From: Anaeramoeba flamelloides
Lineage: Eukaryota; Metamonada; Anaeramoebidae
NCBI GenBank assembly: GCA_027625915.1
Contig: JANTQA010000047.1
Location: 3,906,001 to 3,970,000 of the forward strand
DNA length: 64,000 bases
Reading direction: 5' to 3'
The position numbers and the translations under genes were made by a program. The notes under the pieces were generated by a model. It saw only the letters and a program-made list of their open reading frames with translations. It made no database searches and had not been told where the DNA came from. Shown here in pieces: positions 37,420 to 49,144 of this stretch; position 1 is the stretch's first letter; each line of letters opens with the position of its first letter.

Positions 37420-38240
37420 GTCTACTCAGGAGAAGTCTATGATTAAATTATGTTATTATTGGGTGTAATCACATTAGTCCTTCAATGGTTCAAATGCCAC
37501 TATAAAATTCATTAGTCGAGTGGTGATTTTTGTTGATTTCATCAATTAACAAAGATCCTTGTATAAGTTAAAAAAACCAAGAATTTCAGAAAAAAATCTG
37601 TAGTTTTTTTTTTTTTTTTATTCTTTAAGGGAGGTGTTTTTAGTTCCTCTTGTTTGCCCTGATAAAAAAAAAAAATCTGTAGTTGTGACAAATTTCAAAA
37701 ATGAATTATCTATATTCAGACTACAATGTTGTAAAATATCTATCTTAAATTAGTTGTGAAATATAGATTAGTAGCAAAAAGATTAGTTCCTAAAAAAATC
37801 AAATAATTAACCAATAGATTTATTTGACCAAATGATTTTTTTAGAATATTATATATATTGAGGTAACAATAAGCTTCTATAAAAAAGGAAACAAGACGAA
37901 TCATTCTTTGTGCTTTTATGTTGATGATTATTGTGTTAATCTTTGAAATTAAAAAATCATAAAAAATATTTACTTCTATAAATTCTACATATAAATAATT
38001 AAATACCAAAATATTATTATTTTGAGATTCTATTTTTAAAACATTTGGAAAATGAAAATTAAAAAAAAAATTCCAAAATGAAATTTATTAAATTGTGATT
38101 AAAAGTAAAAAATCTAATAATTTATTGTTCAATAAGATTTAGAATAGATTTTATAGAGTCATGTGAACCATGTCGCACTCATATCATTTATCATCCAATT
38201 ACACTCTAATTTAATTATAGACGAATCTATATTGATTTTA
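37420..38240. repeat. Inverted-repeat element, family K
   Basis: The left arm (about 37425-37530, 'gtctatgattaaatta' ... 'atggttcaaatg') matches the reverse complement of 38140-38240 ('taatttaattatagac' end). The same end sequence appears in opposite orientation at 48960-49090, and more distantly three times at 60174-60862. The 0.6-kb interior has no open frame. Confidence 0.6.
37590..37684 (-). mobile_element. Short poly(A)-tailed retroposed sequence with target duplication
   Basis: The 16-nt sequence 'aaaaaaatctgtagtt' occurs at 37590-37605 and again at 37669-37684. Between them are 14 T and about 49 nt of unrelated sequence. Read on the minus strand, this is an insert ending in poly(A) between long target-site duplications, which is the signature of LINE-type target-primed reverse transcription. 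The inserted RNA source is not recognised. A LINE machinery elsewhere in the genome would be required. Confidence 0.6.
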
Positions 38241-38488
38241 ATCACTTTACCAAAATATTAAAATTATTATGATTCTTCTTAAAATAAGTAAAAAAATCAA
38301 AAAGTGAAGTTGAATCAAAAAGCAGTAAAAGAAATATTAACTCTTTCATTTGAAATTATTATTTTAAAATTAAAACCCTTGATTCATTTCGAAAGTTTTC
38401 CAATAAGAGACAGCTTCATTTTTAACTCTTTATAAAAAAATTTGGATAGAAATTTTCATTTTTTGTTATTCTATTTTTAACTCCTGAT

Positions 38489-39537
38489 ATGAGTAATAGT
38501 GAATCTGACGATGGCTTTGATTCTGATTCTGATGAAGAAAAACTCCCATTTCGGCGTGTTGCACAACTAATGAGACAGATCTTACCGAGAGAAATTAGAT
38601 GTTCCACACAGATTAAAGAATTGGCAGTTGATTGTTGCACAGGTTTGTTTTCACTTCTCACTTTTCACTTTTTAACAAACAGTTTGGCTGAACGAAAAAT
38701 CACTAACTAACAACCATTAATCGGTCAACGAACTCAAAAAAATTTACTTTTTCATTGAAAAAAAATTCTTTGTTTTTTGTTCTTTTTTTGTTTTGTTTTT
38801 TAATTTTCCTTAGAATTTGTCCATCTTGTTTCTGCACAAGCATCAGAAATTTGCTTAAAATCGAAGAAAAAGATTATCAGTGGAGATCATGTGGTATCTT
38901 CTGTCAAGGTATTTACACTTCCTTCAGCAAAAACAAACAACACAAGTTATTCACCAAAATTAATATGGCAACTTTTCTTTTTTTATTTATTTTTTATTTT
39001 TTAATTTTTTTATTTTTATTCTAAAATTTTCTTTTGATTTTTGATATCTTCTTAACAACACTAAAGGAACTTGGCTTCCCAAAATATACAAAACAGCTCT
39101 TAATTGAAAAAAAAAAATATCAGACCTTTTCGACACACAAAAGACGTTTAAAAAAAAAACGATCTTTGGATGTGAGTGATAAAAAACGTGAAAAACTCCA
39201 AAGAGAACAAGAAAGGCTCTTTAACAATGCACGAATGAATTTTGAAATGAACGAATCCAACCAAAATCAACCAAGCGAAATTCTACCTTCAAACACACAA
39301 GTAAATTTTGAATTTGGAAACGACATATTAACAACTCCAACAATTTCAAATACAAACGCACCTACAACTACGACGAGTAACAACAATACCAATACCCAAA
39401 CTAATACAAACAATACCCAAAACAAAAGCACAAATCCAAAAATAACAACAAAAAGGTACTCATCAACACTTGAGCAAGTACAAGAAGGAGGAGGAAAGAT
39501 AAGGCGTACTCTTCAAAACGAAAATAAAAACAATTAA
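38489..39537 (+). CDS. DR1: NC2-beta (Dr1) histone-fold transcription cofactor
   Basis: NC2-beta pairs with NC2-alpha through histone folds and clamps TBP on promoter DNA, blocking TFIIA/TFIIB. Exons 38489-38642, 38814-38908 and 39067-39537 join in phase to 239 residues; the introns are 171 and 158 nt. An acidic N-terminus (ESDDGFDSDSDEE) precedes the histone fold (about 20-95: LPFRRVAQLMRQILP, then VDCCTEFVHLVSAQASEIC and ISGDHVVSSVKELGF). These blocks align closely with human DR1. A basic linker (KRRLKKKR) and the KLQREQERLFNNAR helix match the Dr1-specific C-terminal helix that contacts TBP-DNA. The tail is Asn/Thr-rich and disordered, unlike the Gln/Ala-rich animal tail. The partner NC2-alpha is not in this window. 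Confidence 0.93.
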
Positions 39538-39925
39538 TTTATCAAGCTGATTGTCTTGAAATATTTACAAATTTCTTATCATTTTTTATTTCACCATAAT
39601 TAAATATTTCTCCAAATCAAAATTTAGCTTTAAACTCATTTAGTTCAAGATATAAAATAAAATATAAAATAATTTTTCATTCAATCTAATTTATCGTTAT
39701 TTTTAAAAATGTTATTTTTTGTATTTCAATTTTTTTAATCAGTGCAAATTTTAAAAATATTTTTTGTTGTGAAGAGACTGGTCCCAAATTCGAAAAAGAA
39801 CATTTGTAAGTTAAGAATGTACCTTTTTAGAACCTAATATTTTTCAGGAGTAATAGTTTTTCATTATATTTGTAAAAACATTAAAGATTACTAAATGTTC
39901 AATCAAAATTGATCAAATGAATCAT

Positions 39926-40155
39926 ATATGTTGCAAAATAAATTGAATAAAATTTTCATTTAGCTTTTCAATTAAGATTTTTAAAATCCTGTAATTTTTC
40001 AGCTGTTTTAATTGTTAACTCGGTTTAAATTATTAATTTCTCTTTTTACAATTAGGAACTTGATGATTATTTTAATTCTTTGGAATGTGATTATTTAGAA
40101 AAGCTGACTTCAATTTTGATCTTTTTATTAGGGAATTAACAATATGTTACAAAAT
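39926..40155 (+). mobile_element. MITE family H foldback, copy 2 (degenerate)
   Basis: The left arm 'aaaattttcatttagctttt' (near 39950) is complementary to the right arm 'aaaagctgacttcaatttt' (near 40098). A second left-end fragment ('cttttcatttagctttcc') follows directly at about 40170, so copies have inserted next to each other. Confidence 0.55.
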
Positions 40156-40534
40156 AGAGTAAATAAACTTTTCATTTAGCTTTCCAATAAAGATTGAAGA
40201 GATCAAATAGAATATTAAACACATTACTATATTAAATCTTTGTAAAATTTGATTTTGCACTTTTAGAATTGGGTATTTTCACTAAAAGTTGTTGACTTTT
40301 ACCAAGTATTATTTTATAAAAATATCTAAAATTCGAAAATTTATTAAATTATATAGATATTTGAAAAAATAAATAAATAAATCATTGTAATTCTTAGAAT
40401 TAAATCTACATCAAGATAAACTCTAATTTCATAAATTCAACTATATTAAAAAATAAAAATGAATAAAAAATTTCGATTTAAATTTTTAAAACTTTATTAA
40501 AAAAAATAAACAAAACATATAAAATAAAATATAG

Positions 40535-40785
40535 GAAAAAAAAAAAAAATCAATTTATTTTTATTCTACAAACGAATCATAAACCACTTTAAAGTTATAA
40601 TATGTAACTCTTTCACCAGTAAAAATTCTTATTCAAATAAAAAAATCAAAATAAATAATAATAATAATAATAATAATATATGTGCTAAAAATGATGATAC
40701 TAATGCAATAAAAAAGTATATTGTAAATATTGGAATTCCACAAACAATTATTGATGGATCAAAGTTTAAATACCATCAACAAATT
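40535..40785 (+). other. Possible unplaced coding exon
   Basis: An 83-codon open stretch without a start codon is bounded by an acceptor-like 'ATAG' and a donor-like 'GTATGTG'. It encodes a Lys-rich start, an Asn run from an AAT microsatellite, and a protein-like end, IVNIGIPQTIIDGSKFKYHQ. No partner exon was found and no family is recognised. The homopolymer and microsatellite parts make open frames more likely by chance. Confidence 0.2.
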
Positions 40786-41396
40786 GTATGTGATTTTAAA
40801 ATTTAACTAAACAAAACTTCAACCTTATATAAATAATTGGAAAAAAAATTCCAGATCTAACGATACATATTAGCTAATTGTGAAAAAGAAAATGAAAAAA
40901 ATCATAAAAATTATTTATTAAAATCAAAATTATTTGATTTTTTTTTTTTTTTTTTTTTCTGTAGTGAAATATAACTTGCTATTTCTATCATGTGGAGAAA
41001 TAAAAATCATAAATAGTTGAGAAAAAAATGAAAAGAAAAGAAGAAAATTTTTACTTAATTAAATTTTCCAATTTTTTAGACAAGTTATATAGAAACATAC
41101 AATCCATTAGAAAATAATCAATTTTTTAAATTTGATCAAATTTATTTTTGATTTAAGAATAAGAATAATCGATTTTTTTTTTAATCATCACCAAAGATGT
41201 AATCAAGATTTCAAAAATTAAATACCAAAACAAGCTAACCTAATGGTACTTGAAATTACTCTCAACACTAGGAAATTGTTTGAGATGGGATTAAAGTATT
41301 TATAATCATAACCAACCCTACCTTCACCAATTTATATCTTTTCAAATTTACCATTTTAAATAATGATTTTTACTCTTTCAACTTTAAAGTCCTAGT

Positions 41397-41621
41397 CTCT
41401 GTATAAAAGCAAAAAATGTCCATTTTTTTTTTTGATCATTTTTTTATAAATCAACTTTTTCAAAAACCCGATGAGCAAAAGGTTGTCTGGAATGTAAAAA
41501 TGATTACTATTCAAATCTATACAAATACTTGTTTCAAAACTATAACTTAAAGATATTCCAAAAAAGTTAATTTAAAAAAAAAAAATGGTAATTTTTTCCT
41601 TTTATACTGAGAACCGGGCTT
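41397..41621 (-). mobile_element. MITE family G ('AAGCCCTAG'), copy 1
   Basis: 225 nt flanked by TA (41395-41396 and 41622-41623). Terminal inverted repeats begin AAGTCCTAG and end CGGGCTT, and pair over 'tataaaagcaaaaaatg'. The interior is the reverse complement of 50003-50239. Non-coding. Confidence 0.8.
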
Positions 41622-41975
41622 TAGTGTATAATATTAAAAAAAAAAAAAAAACAAAAAAAAAAGTAAAATAAAAATTATTTTCTAATTGTAAAAAATATCT
41701 ATTTATTATTCTTAAAATTATTAGCTTTGTGTAAAAAATTTTAAAATTGAATTTTTGCCACACATATTATTTAAATTCGTTAAAATCGGATGATAAATTC
41801 AAAAATAAAGAATAAAATCTATGATTATCACCAATTTTTTTGCATTCTAAAAAAACAAAAAAAAAAAATAACTCTAATTGATAAAAATAACAATTCCAAA
41901 ATTTTGGAAAAATAAAAAAAAAAAAAAAAAAAAAAGAAGGGGGACAGATAAAATAAATATCAGCATAAAACAAAA

Positions 41976-44900
41976 TTATTTTTTAATTTCAAAATTTTTT
42001 AATACATATTTAAAAGCGCATTTTTCATTTAATTGAAAATAGTCAAAAGCTTCCAAAAGTTCAGTTTTAATTTCCTCATTGATAATTTCAAAATTAAATT
42101 TTTCTGTATAAAGATATTCAAATAAAATATTTAATGTTTTAAATGAGAATCCCGAATAATCGTTTATTTGATCAATATTTGGATTATTTATTGATAAGAA
42201 AAGGTTATAATATAATTTACTTCTTGCTTGTAAAACAATTTTATGTATTTTAATTGTTTTATTATTGCTATTTAGAATAATAGTAAAATCTTTCGATTCC
42301 TCATCATGATATAATTCACTGATTACCCGCTTTAAATTTATTTTGTTAATATTGTCCAATATTCCAAATTCATTGCATATTTTTTCAAAATTATTTTCTT
42401 CAATAACATTATCATTATCATTAATAGTTTCATTAACAGTTTCATTATTACGTATAATCCCTTTTTGTTCCTTTCCATTTCCTATAGTTTTTTTTATTAA
42501 CGCTTCAGGAATTTTCTCCCTATAGATCCATTCAATAAATTGTTGAATATCCTTTTTTCCATATTTTTGAAGTATTTCCAATATTTCTTCATGTTTTTTA
42601 TTTGTTCTCATTTCTAAAAAAGCAATATGAAAAGCAATTCCTTTGATTTCCCCATCCAAAAATACACCATTTTCATAAATATTAATGAAATCTTCTTTTA
42701 TTGAATTCCATTGAATACTGAAAAGGAATTTTAATTTATTCAAAAGTTCTTTATCTTTTAAATTTCGATATTCAATTTTTAACCATGCAGTTTCACCAAA
42801 AGCCTATAATTTTATAAATACAAATTAAGTAAATGGAAATAATAAAAGTATTTAGAATTATGTTTTTTGTAAAATATTTCGTTTGTATTAATTTTTTTTA
42901 TTAATTTGAAAATTTCAGAACATATTTATTTTTTAAATGAAGGGTTGAAAGTCAAATTATTAAAAAGAATTAAAAGTATAACGAATAATTTGATTTTTTA
43001 TAGAAATTTAAAAATATTAACTTGTATCAGCATTTTTTAACAGGAATATCCAACTAATACATCTTCTTTTTTTTTATTATTTTATTTTTTTTTTATTTGA
43101 AAAGCAATTTTTATTTTTCCAAAGTTAAAATGTTTATAGTTGTTTGTTAATTTATGTAAACATTAGAATTTTTTGAATAAAACATGAAAATAATTTATTT
43201 TGTTTATGAATTTCATATTTAAGGTGAAAACAATTCCCTAACAATTTCCTAAATTTTCAATAAGTTCTTATATTTCGTCAGGTGTTTTCAATTTCCTAAA
43301 TTATACCGAACAAAAAAAAAACAAGAGGACAAAAATCTTTTTATTTTGGTGATGAAAATCAGTAATAAAGAAAAAAATGTAAAAAGAATGCTTTTCAAAA
43401 TTATTTCGTCTCTAATCAAATAATATAAATTTAATTTTTTTTTTTTTTATAAAATAAAATTCAAAATCCTTTTAAGAAAAGTTAGTATAATTTTTTATTA
43501 TTGAAATTAAATCTTGGACAAATTGAGAAATTTTATTATTTGTTTTTGAAAAATATTTTTTTATTTAATATTTTGTTTAATATTAAAGAAGTGTAAATTA
43601 CACTTTAGGTATTCAATAATTTTAATTTTCTTTCAGAAATTTATGTGTAAAATAATAATTCCCATTTCAAAAATTGCGATTCACTTTTTTTTTTTTAGTT
43701 TTTTGGTTTTATTTCTTTTAATTTTTTAAAATATCAGGTTTTTTTATGTTTAGAATAATTAAAAAGTGAATTATTAATAAGATTTAATAATTAGTTGTTT
43801 TTTAATAAGATTTAATTATTAGTTATGCCCCTCTGCAGAAAAAAAAAAAAATGCAAAAAATGAAAAGAAAAGTAGAGGCACACTTAGCAAAGTATTAGCA
43901 ATATTTCCTCAGCAAATTTTTTATTCAGAAGTAGTAATACCTGTATGGGAATTTTAAGTGTATCTCAAAAAAGAACATAAATCTTGATAAACTTTTAAAA
44001 TCAGATCTAAATAAAAGGAAAGTGTTCAAAAAGTTGAATTCGAGTTTATCAAATGAATTTTCCAATTTTGTCTCTAAACAGTTCAGTAAAAATTTTAAAA
44101 CTCTTAAAAAATCTTTCCAATTACAAAAGTGAAAAGAAGAGTTTAAATATGGTTTTCTTTGGTTTTTGGGTATTCAGAGAATTAATGACTTTGAAAAAAA
44201 AAATATTTGTAAAGTACATTGAAAAAGAACAAAATGGGCTGTCCTCTTCTTTTTTAGTGATTTTAAGCCACAAGTAAAACGTTGCAAAATATTTGTGGCT
44301 CTCGTTACAAACTACTATAAAAGGTTGAAAAAAATCTTTGTTTGTTGTTCCTTGAAAGAGATCTTTCCTTTTCTCTTTACTTTTGTCCAGACATTTTAAA
44401 AAATCACTAAAAAGTGAGTTATTTTAATTAAAGGAGGAAAAAAAATGAAAACACAAGAAGTTTAGTTATAATTCAAATATGGGAAGTGGCATTTACAAAT
44501 TCAATTCAAGTTTGTGTTTAATAGTTACAGTAAGAAAGTAATTTTTTATTAAAGTATGGCAATTAAAAAAGATTAAGAATTGGAAAAAGAAGAAATTTCG
44601 ATCCCTTTTTCATTAAAAACAATAATGTTTTTTGATCTCCAATTTTTTTGTTTTTGTTATTTTATCCAATTAACTATCAGGGCAAAACTTTTCGTATTTC
44701 CCTTGTTTTTGTGAAGTATCTTATATTCTACCGATAATGAATCTTTCAAGATAATTTTAATATACCCACCCGTGATAAAGCCCTGGTGATATCATAATAT
44801 CTTTCAGGACTCATTATGGGGAAAATATTAGTGATATTTCCCTACAAACAGGGAAATAATGTAAATTATTCTTGAATACTAAAAGGATATTTTTTTTTTT

Positions 44901-45981
44901 TTTTTTTTCAGTATTTATTATTTTAGGTGAGTTTTATATTTTTGAAATGGAGTTTAAAAATATTTTGAAAAATTATCTCAATAATCAATTTTATAAAAAG
45001 GTGTGATAAGAACCTAATTTTTAAAAAAATAGTAATAATCTGAAAAAAATGATATTTTTGAGGAAAAAATTATCTTTTGCCAAAAATCTCCTAATGTATA
45101 CAAATAAATAAACAAAGAAAAAGATAAAAATAAAAAAAAAAGGGGGGGGGGGGATACATTAACTATGCTAATATCTGCATCATTATACAAAAAGAAGGAT
45201 ATAATGTTAACATTGGGTTTGGTATGACTACAAATAATATGAAAGGGTGTTTGATTGAGCGAATTGGTTGCATTTATCTGGGCACCATTATCAATAAATA
45301 GTTTGAAAAATTTTGTTTTGATATCACTCACGGAACTTAAAATAAAAAGTGTGTTTAAAAAATTAGGACGTGGTATAAAAGGATTTGCACCCTTTTCGAA
45401 TAAATATTTATAAAAGTCATAATTTTGTGTTTTTTTCATACAAATTATTTCAAAAGGTGTACTGTGGAAAGAAGTCTGTATATTCAAATCTGCGCCATTT
45501 TCGATAAATAATTTCATAATCTCAATGGTGGCCTGCTTATGCCTACAATAAACAAAAAATGGAGTTTTTGATTGTATATTTTGTTTATTGGTTTCAGCTC
45601 CATTGTTTAAAAAGCATTTAACAATTTTATTATTTATTTTTTTTTTTTTACAAATTATATGGAAAGGAGTGTTTTTCTCAAAATCTACTTTATTTGGATT
45701 AGCTCCCTTTTCAAAAAATAATTTAATAATCTTGTATTTCGGATTATCTCTATTGCAATAAATCATAAAGGGCGTGTCTTGAAATTTGTTTTTCAAATTT
45801 GGATCCATGCCATGCCTTAAACTTAATTTAAGTAATCTGTTAATCGGTACATCTGAATTGTTGCAAACAAAATGTAAAAGATTTTGTTGTTCATTCCATG
45901 TTTTTTTCTTCTTCCATCTATTGATCAATATTTCAAAGAGTTCTTCATCTTCAAAATCACATAAGCAAATGTTTTTAATAC
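41976..45981 (-). CDS. Ankyrin-repeat/BTB protein, 5' end not found
   Basis: Exons 45981-45158 and 42803-41976 join in phase 0 across a 2354-nt intron. The junction rebuilds an ankyrin repeat, DADISIVN + AFGETAWLK, which is strong support for the join. The 5' exon carries about seven ankyrin repeats, e.g. KNTPFHIICKKK and FIENGADLNIQ. The 3' exon finishes the last repeat. It then has a divergent BTB-like half (IEWIYREKIPEAL) and a canonical BTB fold (about the last 110 residues: SKDFTIILNSNNKTIKIHKI, then FKTLNILFEYLYTEKF). Ankyrin-BTB proteins are commonly substrate adaptors for cullin-3 ubiquitin ligases; that role is inferred. The first exon starts at an AG acceptor in phase 2, with a stop just upstream, so at least one more 5' exon with the ATG lies above 45981. 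A run of 12 C on the coding strand begins 5 nt into the intron. Confidence 0.85.
45142..45153. repeat. G12 homopolymer beside a splice donor
   Basis: Twelve consecutive G on the plus strand (C on the coding strand), starting right after the GTAT donor of the ankyrin-BTB intron. G/C homopolymers of this length are very rare in this window. Confidence 0.9.
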
Positions 45982-46289
45982 CTTAATATTTTGCAAATTT
46001 AAAAATAAAAGTTTAATATTTATTATTCTAAAGAATAATATTTTAAGATAACAAATTGTATAAAAATTAGTCGATCTTTTGAAAAGGTTTCTTTTACTGT
46101 TATTTGGAGAATAACAGAGTAAACTTTTTGTTTCAAGTTTCTAAGAATTGCTTGAATTAGAAGTTGAAAAAAAAACAATGGCCTTCACATTGACAATTAG
46201 AAATGATATTTTAAGAGTTTTATTTAGGCTTCCTTCTTTGAGGTTTGTGATAATTTTTTTTCTTATTAATAATTTGATTTTAACAGTGA

Positions 46290-46865
46290 TTTTTTATATA
46301 TAATCTTTGTTTCTGTCAATGGGAAACAAAAAAAAAATTAAAAAGATCAATTATTTTTGATAATTGACCTTTTAAAAAAAAAATAAGTAATAATTAGAAT
46401 AAATACACAATCAAAGAATAATTGATATCCGTATGAAGTAAATTTAATCAATTAAAATGATTTTCTTTAAAATTAGAAAAACTAGGATTTTTTAGGTGCT
46501 CATTATTGTGAAAAACAACAATGTTCATTTTGATCTTCAATTGAAGATTAAAAAAAAAATTCCAATAGAAATTAAATATGATTTCTCTATAATCATTTTC
46601 ACACTTTTTCAATAAAATGCAAATAACATGTTTTTACTTAGTGACCATAGATCTTACAAAACGATTAAGTCTCAAAAAAGAATTACGTGTATCAAAAAAA
46701 CTAAAGAAAAAAAAAAACAAAAATGTGAAAAAATAAAAAAAAAATGTGAAAAAATTTTGAAATTTCCAAAATAATTTTTTTTCTATCTAATATCCATTTA
46801 AGCCTTTAAAACACATATGATTCACTTGTCACAACTGAGTCACTTTGACTGAAAAATAGTTTGTG
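46290..46865 (+). repeat. Dispersed repeat family D, copy 1
   Basis: Collinear with 60860-61435. Shared blocks include 'ttttgatcttcaattgaaga' (46527; 61078), 'gaaatttcc' followed by a T run, and 'caact.g.ctactttgactg' (46837; 61390). The block contains the small palindrome 'ttcaattgaa'. No conserved open frame. Confidence 0.75.
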
Positions 46866-47159
46866 TCTTCAAGACCTTATACAATGTAAAATATTTTTCA
46901 AAATTGGGGAATATCAATTTTTTTTAAATTAGAAAAAATCTTTCTTAATAATTGATCTTATGATGAATAAAATTTAAAATTCATTTGGTGTCTCGAGTTA
47001 TTATTTGAATTAATATCTTTTCTTTCTTTTAAAAATCATTCTAATTAAAATAATAAACAGATTAAAATGATTGTATACATAATTTGAAATAAGAAATCTA
47101 ATTTTTATTTTAATTTGTGCCTCAAAACAAAAATTAAAGAGAGGATTATTTCAGATAAC

Positions 47160-47480
47160 CTAAAATGGAATAGTGATAAAGTACCCAACCTGCAGTCCGA
47201 AGGTCGGTGTTCTATCTTATTAATCACGTTATTTTTGGTTGTTTATCATTTTCTTAAAAAGTTACAAAGTTTACAAAGCCACCAAGGTGTAATTTTGATA
47301 TAAAAACGGGCTTATGATTCATAGAACGGTTGATCCTTTGAAGCAATCATCTAGACCGATTTGAATGTTTTGAACTATTATAAAAAATTGAGATTGAATG
47401 GAATTGAAACATAATCCCTCACCATTTATTTTCCGACCGGGATTCTTGAGAGAATTATCCAGCTCTCTCACGCTATTCAT
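47160..47480. other. GC-richer island of unknown nature
   Basis: Contrasts with its A/T surroundings. 'cctgcagtccgaaggtcggt' (about 47190-47209) recalls a tRNA anticodon arm, but no tRNA can be completed. 47319-47480 includes 'ccgaccgggattcttgag' and 'gctctctcacgc'. The minus strand is open over 85 codons (47319-47576) with no recognisable domain. It could be a decayed gene fragment, an RNA gene or a repeat remnant. Confidence 0.25.
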
Positions 47481-47509
47481 CAAAATATCTAATTTCAATT
47501 TGGGTTTTG

Positions 47510-48400
47510 TGAAGTGCCATAGAGTGCTTTGAAGTGCCTGTCTTTTCCAAAATTTAAAATAATTAAATGAAATCAAAAGTTTTACTCTATTCTTTTAAAT
47601 TTTTGAAAAGTTAAAGGCGGGTTTTTTTAATTTGAGAAACAAACCGAAAATAATTATTTTTTTAAATAAATTTCTCAATTGATTTTCCTATCAAAAAAGT
47701 AAACTAGTTAAAAGATCACGGAAACTTTTCAGAATTCAAAAAAACTGCCTAAAATCAATGATTTTTCTCTATTCCTTCAAATTGAAAAAATCTAATCGAA
47801 AGTGCCGTAGAGTGCCGTAGAGTGCCTAGGTTTTCTTGAGGTTTTCTTGAATTCAAAAGAATAAAGAAAAATCAAAGATTGTACTCAATTCTTAAAAATT
47901 CTGAAAAAGTTAATGGCGTTTTTTGAGGTTTTCTGTTTTATTTGTTAAATCTATTGATTTTCGTTAGGTTTTTTTGAGTTTTCTATTTTATTTATGAAGT
48001 GTTCTAGGTTTTTTTTATTTTTTAAAATAAACAGAAAATTTTAATAAATTTTCGATTTATTTCTAAAGTAAAAAAAACCTAACGAAAATCAATAGATTTT
48101 TGAAATAAAATAGAAAACCTCAAAAAAACCTAGAACACTTCACAAATAAACAGAAAACTCAAGAAAACCTAACGGTGCTTTTCAAGGATTCAAAAGAATA
48201 AAGAAAAATCATAGATTTTACTCAATTCTTTTAAATTCTGGAAAAGTGATCAACAATTTTTTATTACTTTTTTAAGAAATAAACCGAAAATTAAATAAAT
48301 TATTGGTTTATTTTAATAAGTAAAAAAAACCTAACGAAAATCAATAGATTTTCCAAATAAACAGAAAACTCAAGAAAAGCTAAGGACCATTTTTTTTAAT
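47510..48400. repeat. Repeat family J cluster, partly palindromic
   Basis: Several tandem and inverted units of 'gtgccgtagagtgcc', 'gaattcaaaagaataaagaa', 'ctattgattttcgttagg' and 'aaacagaaaact'. Units at 47950-48010 and 48065-48140 are reverse complements, so this part can form a long hairpin. Scattered units also occur at 24005-24310, 25318-25400 and 53210-53400. Confidence 0.7.
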
Positions 48401-48422
48401 TTTTGAAATGAAAAAAATTTTA

Positions 48423-48856
48423 CCATTGTGGAAAAAAAGTGAAACAGGAAAAAAAGTGAAACACACTTTTTAATTGGGAACCTTACTGAAAATGAAAAGT
48501 AAAATCAATTCAAAGAAGAAACCAATCAACTTCAAACAATATTCCATTATATTATTTTCAATCAATCTAACAAATACAATTTAAATCTACTTGATTTATC
48601 GGAATTGTTGGTGTTATTTTGGAGATCTCAAAAATAGTCAATTTTTTGAACAAATTTTTAATATCAGAACAATCAAAGAAAAACCCCATACCAAAAGATA
48701 GTATTAAATAAACTGTTATTGTGTTGAATACTTCATTTTGTCTATATATATTTATTTATTCTTTTTTTAATTAATCTTATTTTAAATTTTCAGTAATATT
48801 CCCAATTAAATACCGTGTTTCACTTTTTTTCCTGTTTCACTTTTTTTCCACAATGA
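48423..48856 (+). mobile_element. MITE family E ('AAAGTGAAAC'), intact copy
   Basis: 434 nt flanked by TA (48421-48422 and 48857-48858). The left end 'ccattgtggaaaaaaagtg' and the complement of the right end match over about 30 nt and then, with gaps, over about 70 nt. The interior is shared with 54210-55026 and, more degenerate, with 51645-52045. No open frame. Confidence 0.85.
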
Positions 48857-48959
48857 TAAGTGATTTTTTTGATCGATAAGTCTTCAGACTGACGAATTCA
48901 GATATTTAAATATAGATTATTATTTTCCCAAAATTCTTGAATTTTAAACTAATACAAGT

Positions 48960-49090
48960 GTCATTTTTAATTGATGAGATCATCAAATATTACTATTTTA
49001 AGAATAGAATTTTTAGAGCCATGGAACCTAATGTAAATTACACCCAATAACCACACACTTTAATTGTAGACTTCTCAGTGGTAGACGCTA
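48960..49090 (-). repeat. Family K end sequence
   Basis: The reverse complement reads 'gtctaccactgagaagtcta' ... 'gggtgtaatttacatta' ... 'ccatgg', parallel to 37427-37510. It appears to be a solitary end. Confidence 0.55.
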
Positions 49091-49144
49091 ATCGCTCAAA
49101 AATGAAAGTTTTTTTTCTGATTTTTTTCCTTTTTTTCCCTGACT

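Larger units (their letters stand above)
35085..38488. other. Divergent intergenic region between Pumilio and NC2-beta
   Basis: Must hold both promoters; I can identify no specific element. It contains an inverted-repeat element (37420-38240), and inside that a short poly(A)-tailed insertion (37590-37684). No gene is supported. Confidence 0.55.
39538..41975. other. Intergenic DNA with foldbacks between NC2-beta and ankyrin-BTB
   Basis: The two genes converge here. Content: MITE family H copy (39926-40155) with a further fragment of the same end at 40144-40193, a possible stray exon (40535-40785), and a TA-flanked MITE of family G (41397-41621). Confidence 0.55.

Noticed and set aside
44053-44277. 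74-codon open frame in the ankyrin-BTB intron
   Set aside because: Plus-strand, Lys/Leu/Ser-rich, without motif; the intron is otherwise A/T-rich non-coding DNA.
46181-46246. MAFTLTIRND... followed by a gtttgtg donor-like site on the plus strand, resembling a first exon
   Set aside because: No downstream exon in phase could be found before 50 kb; likely chance.
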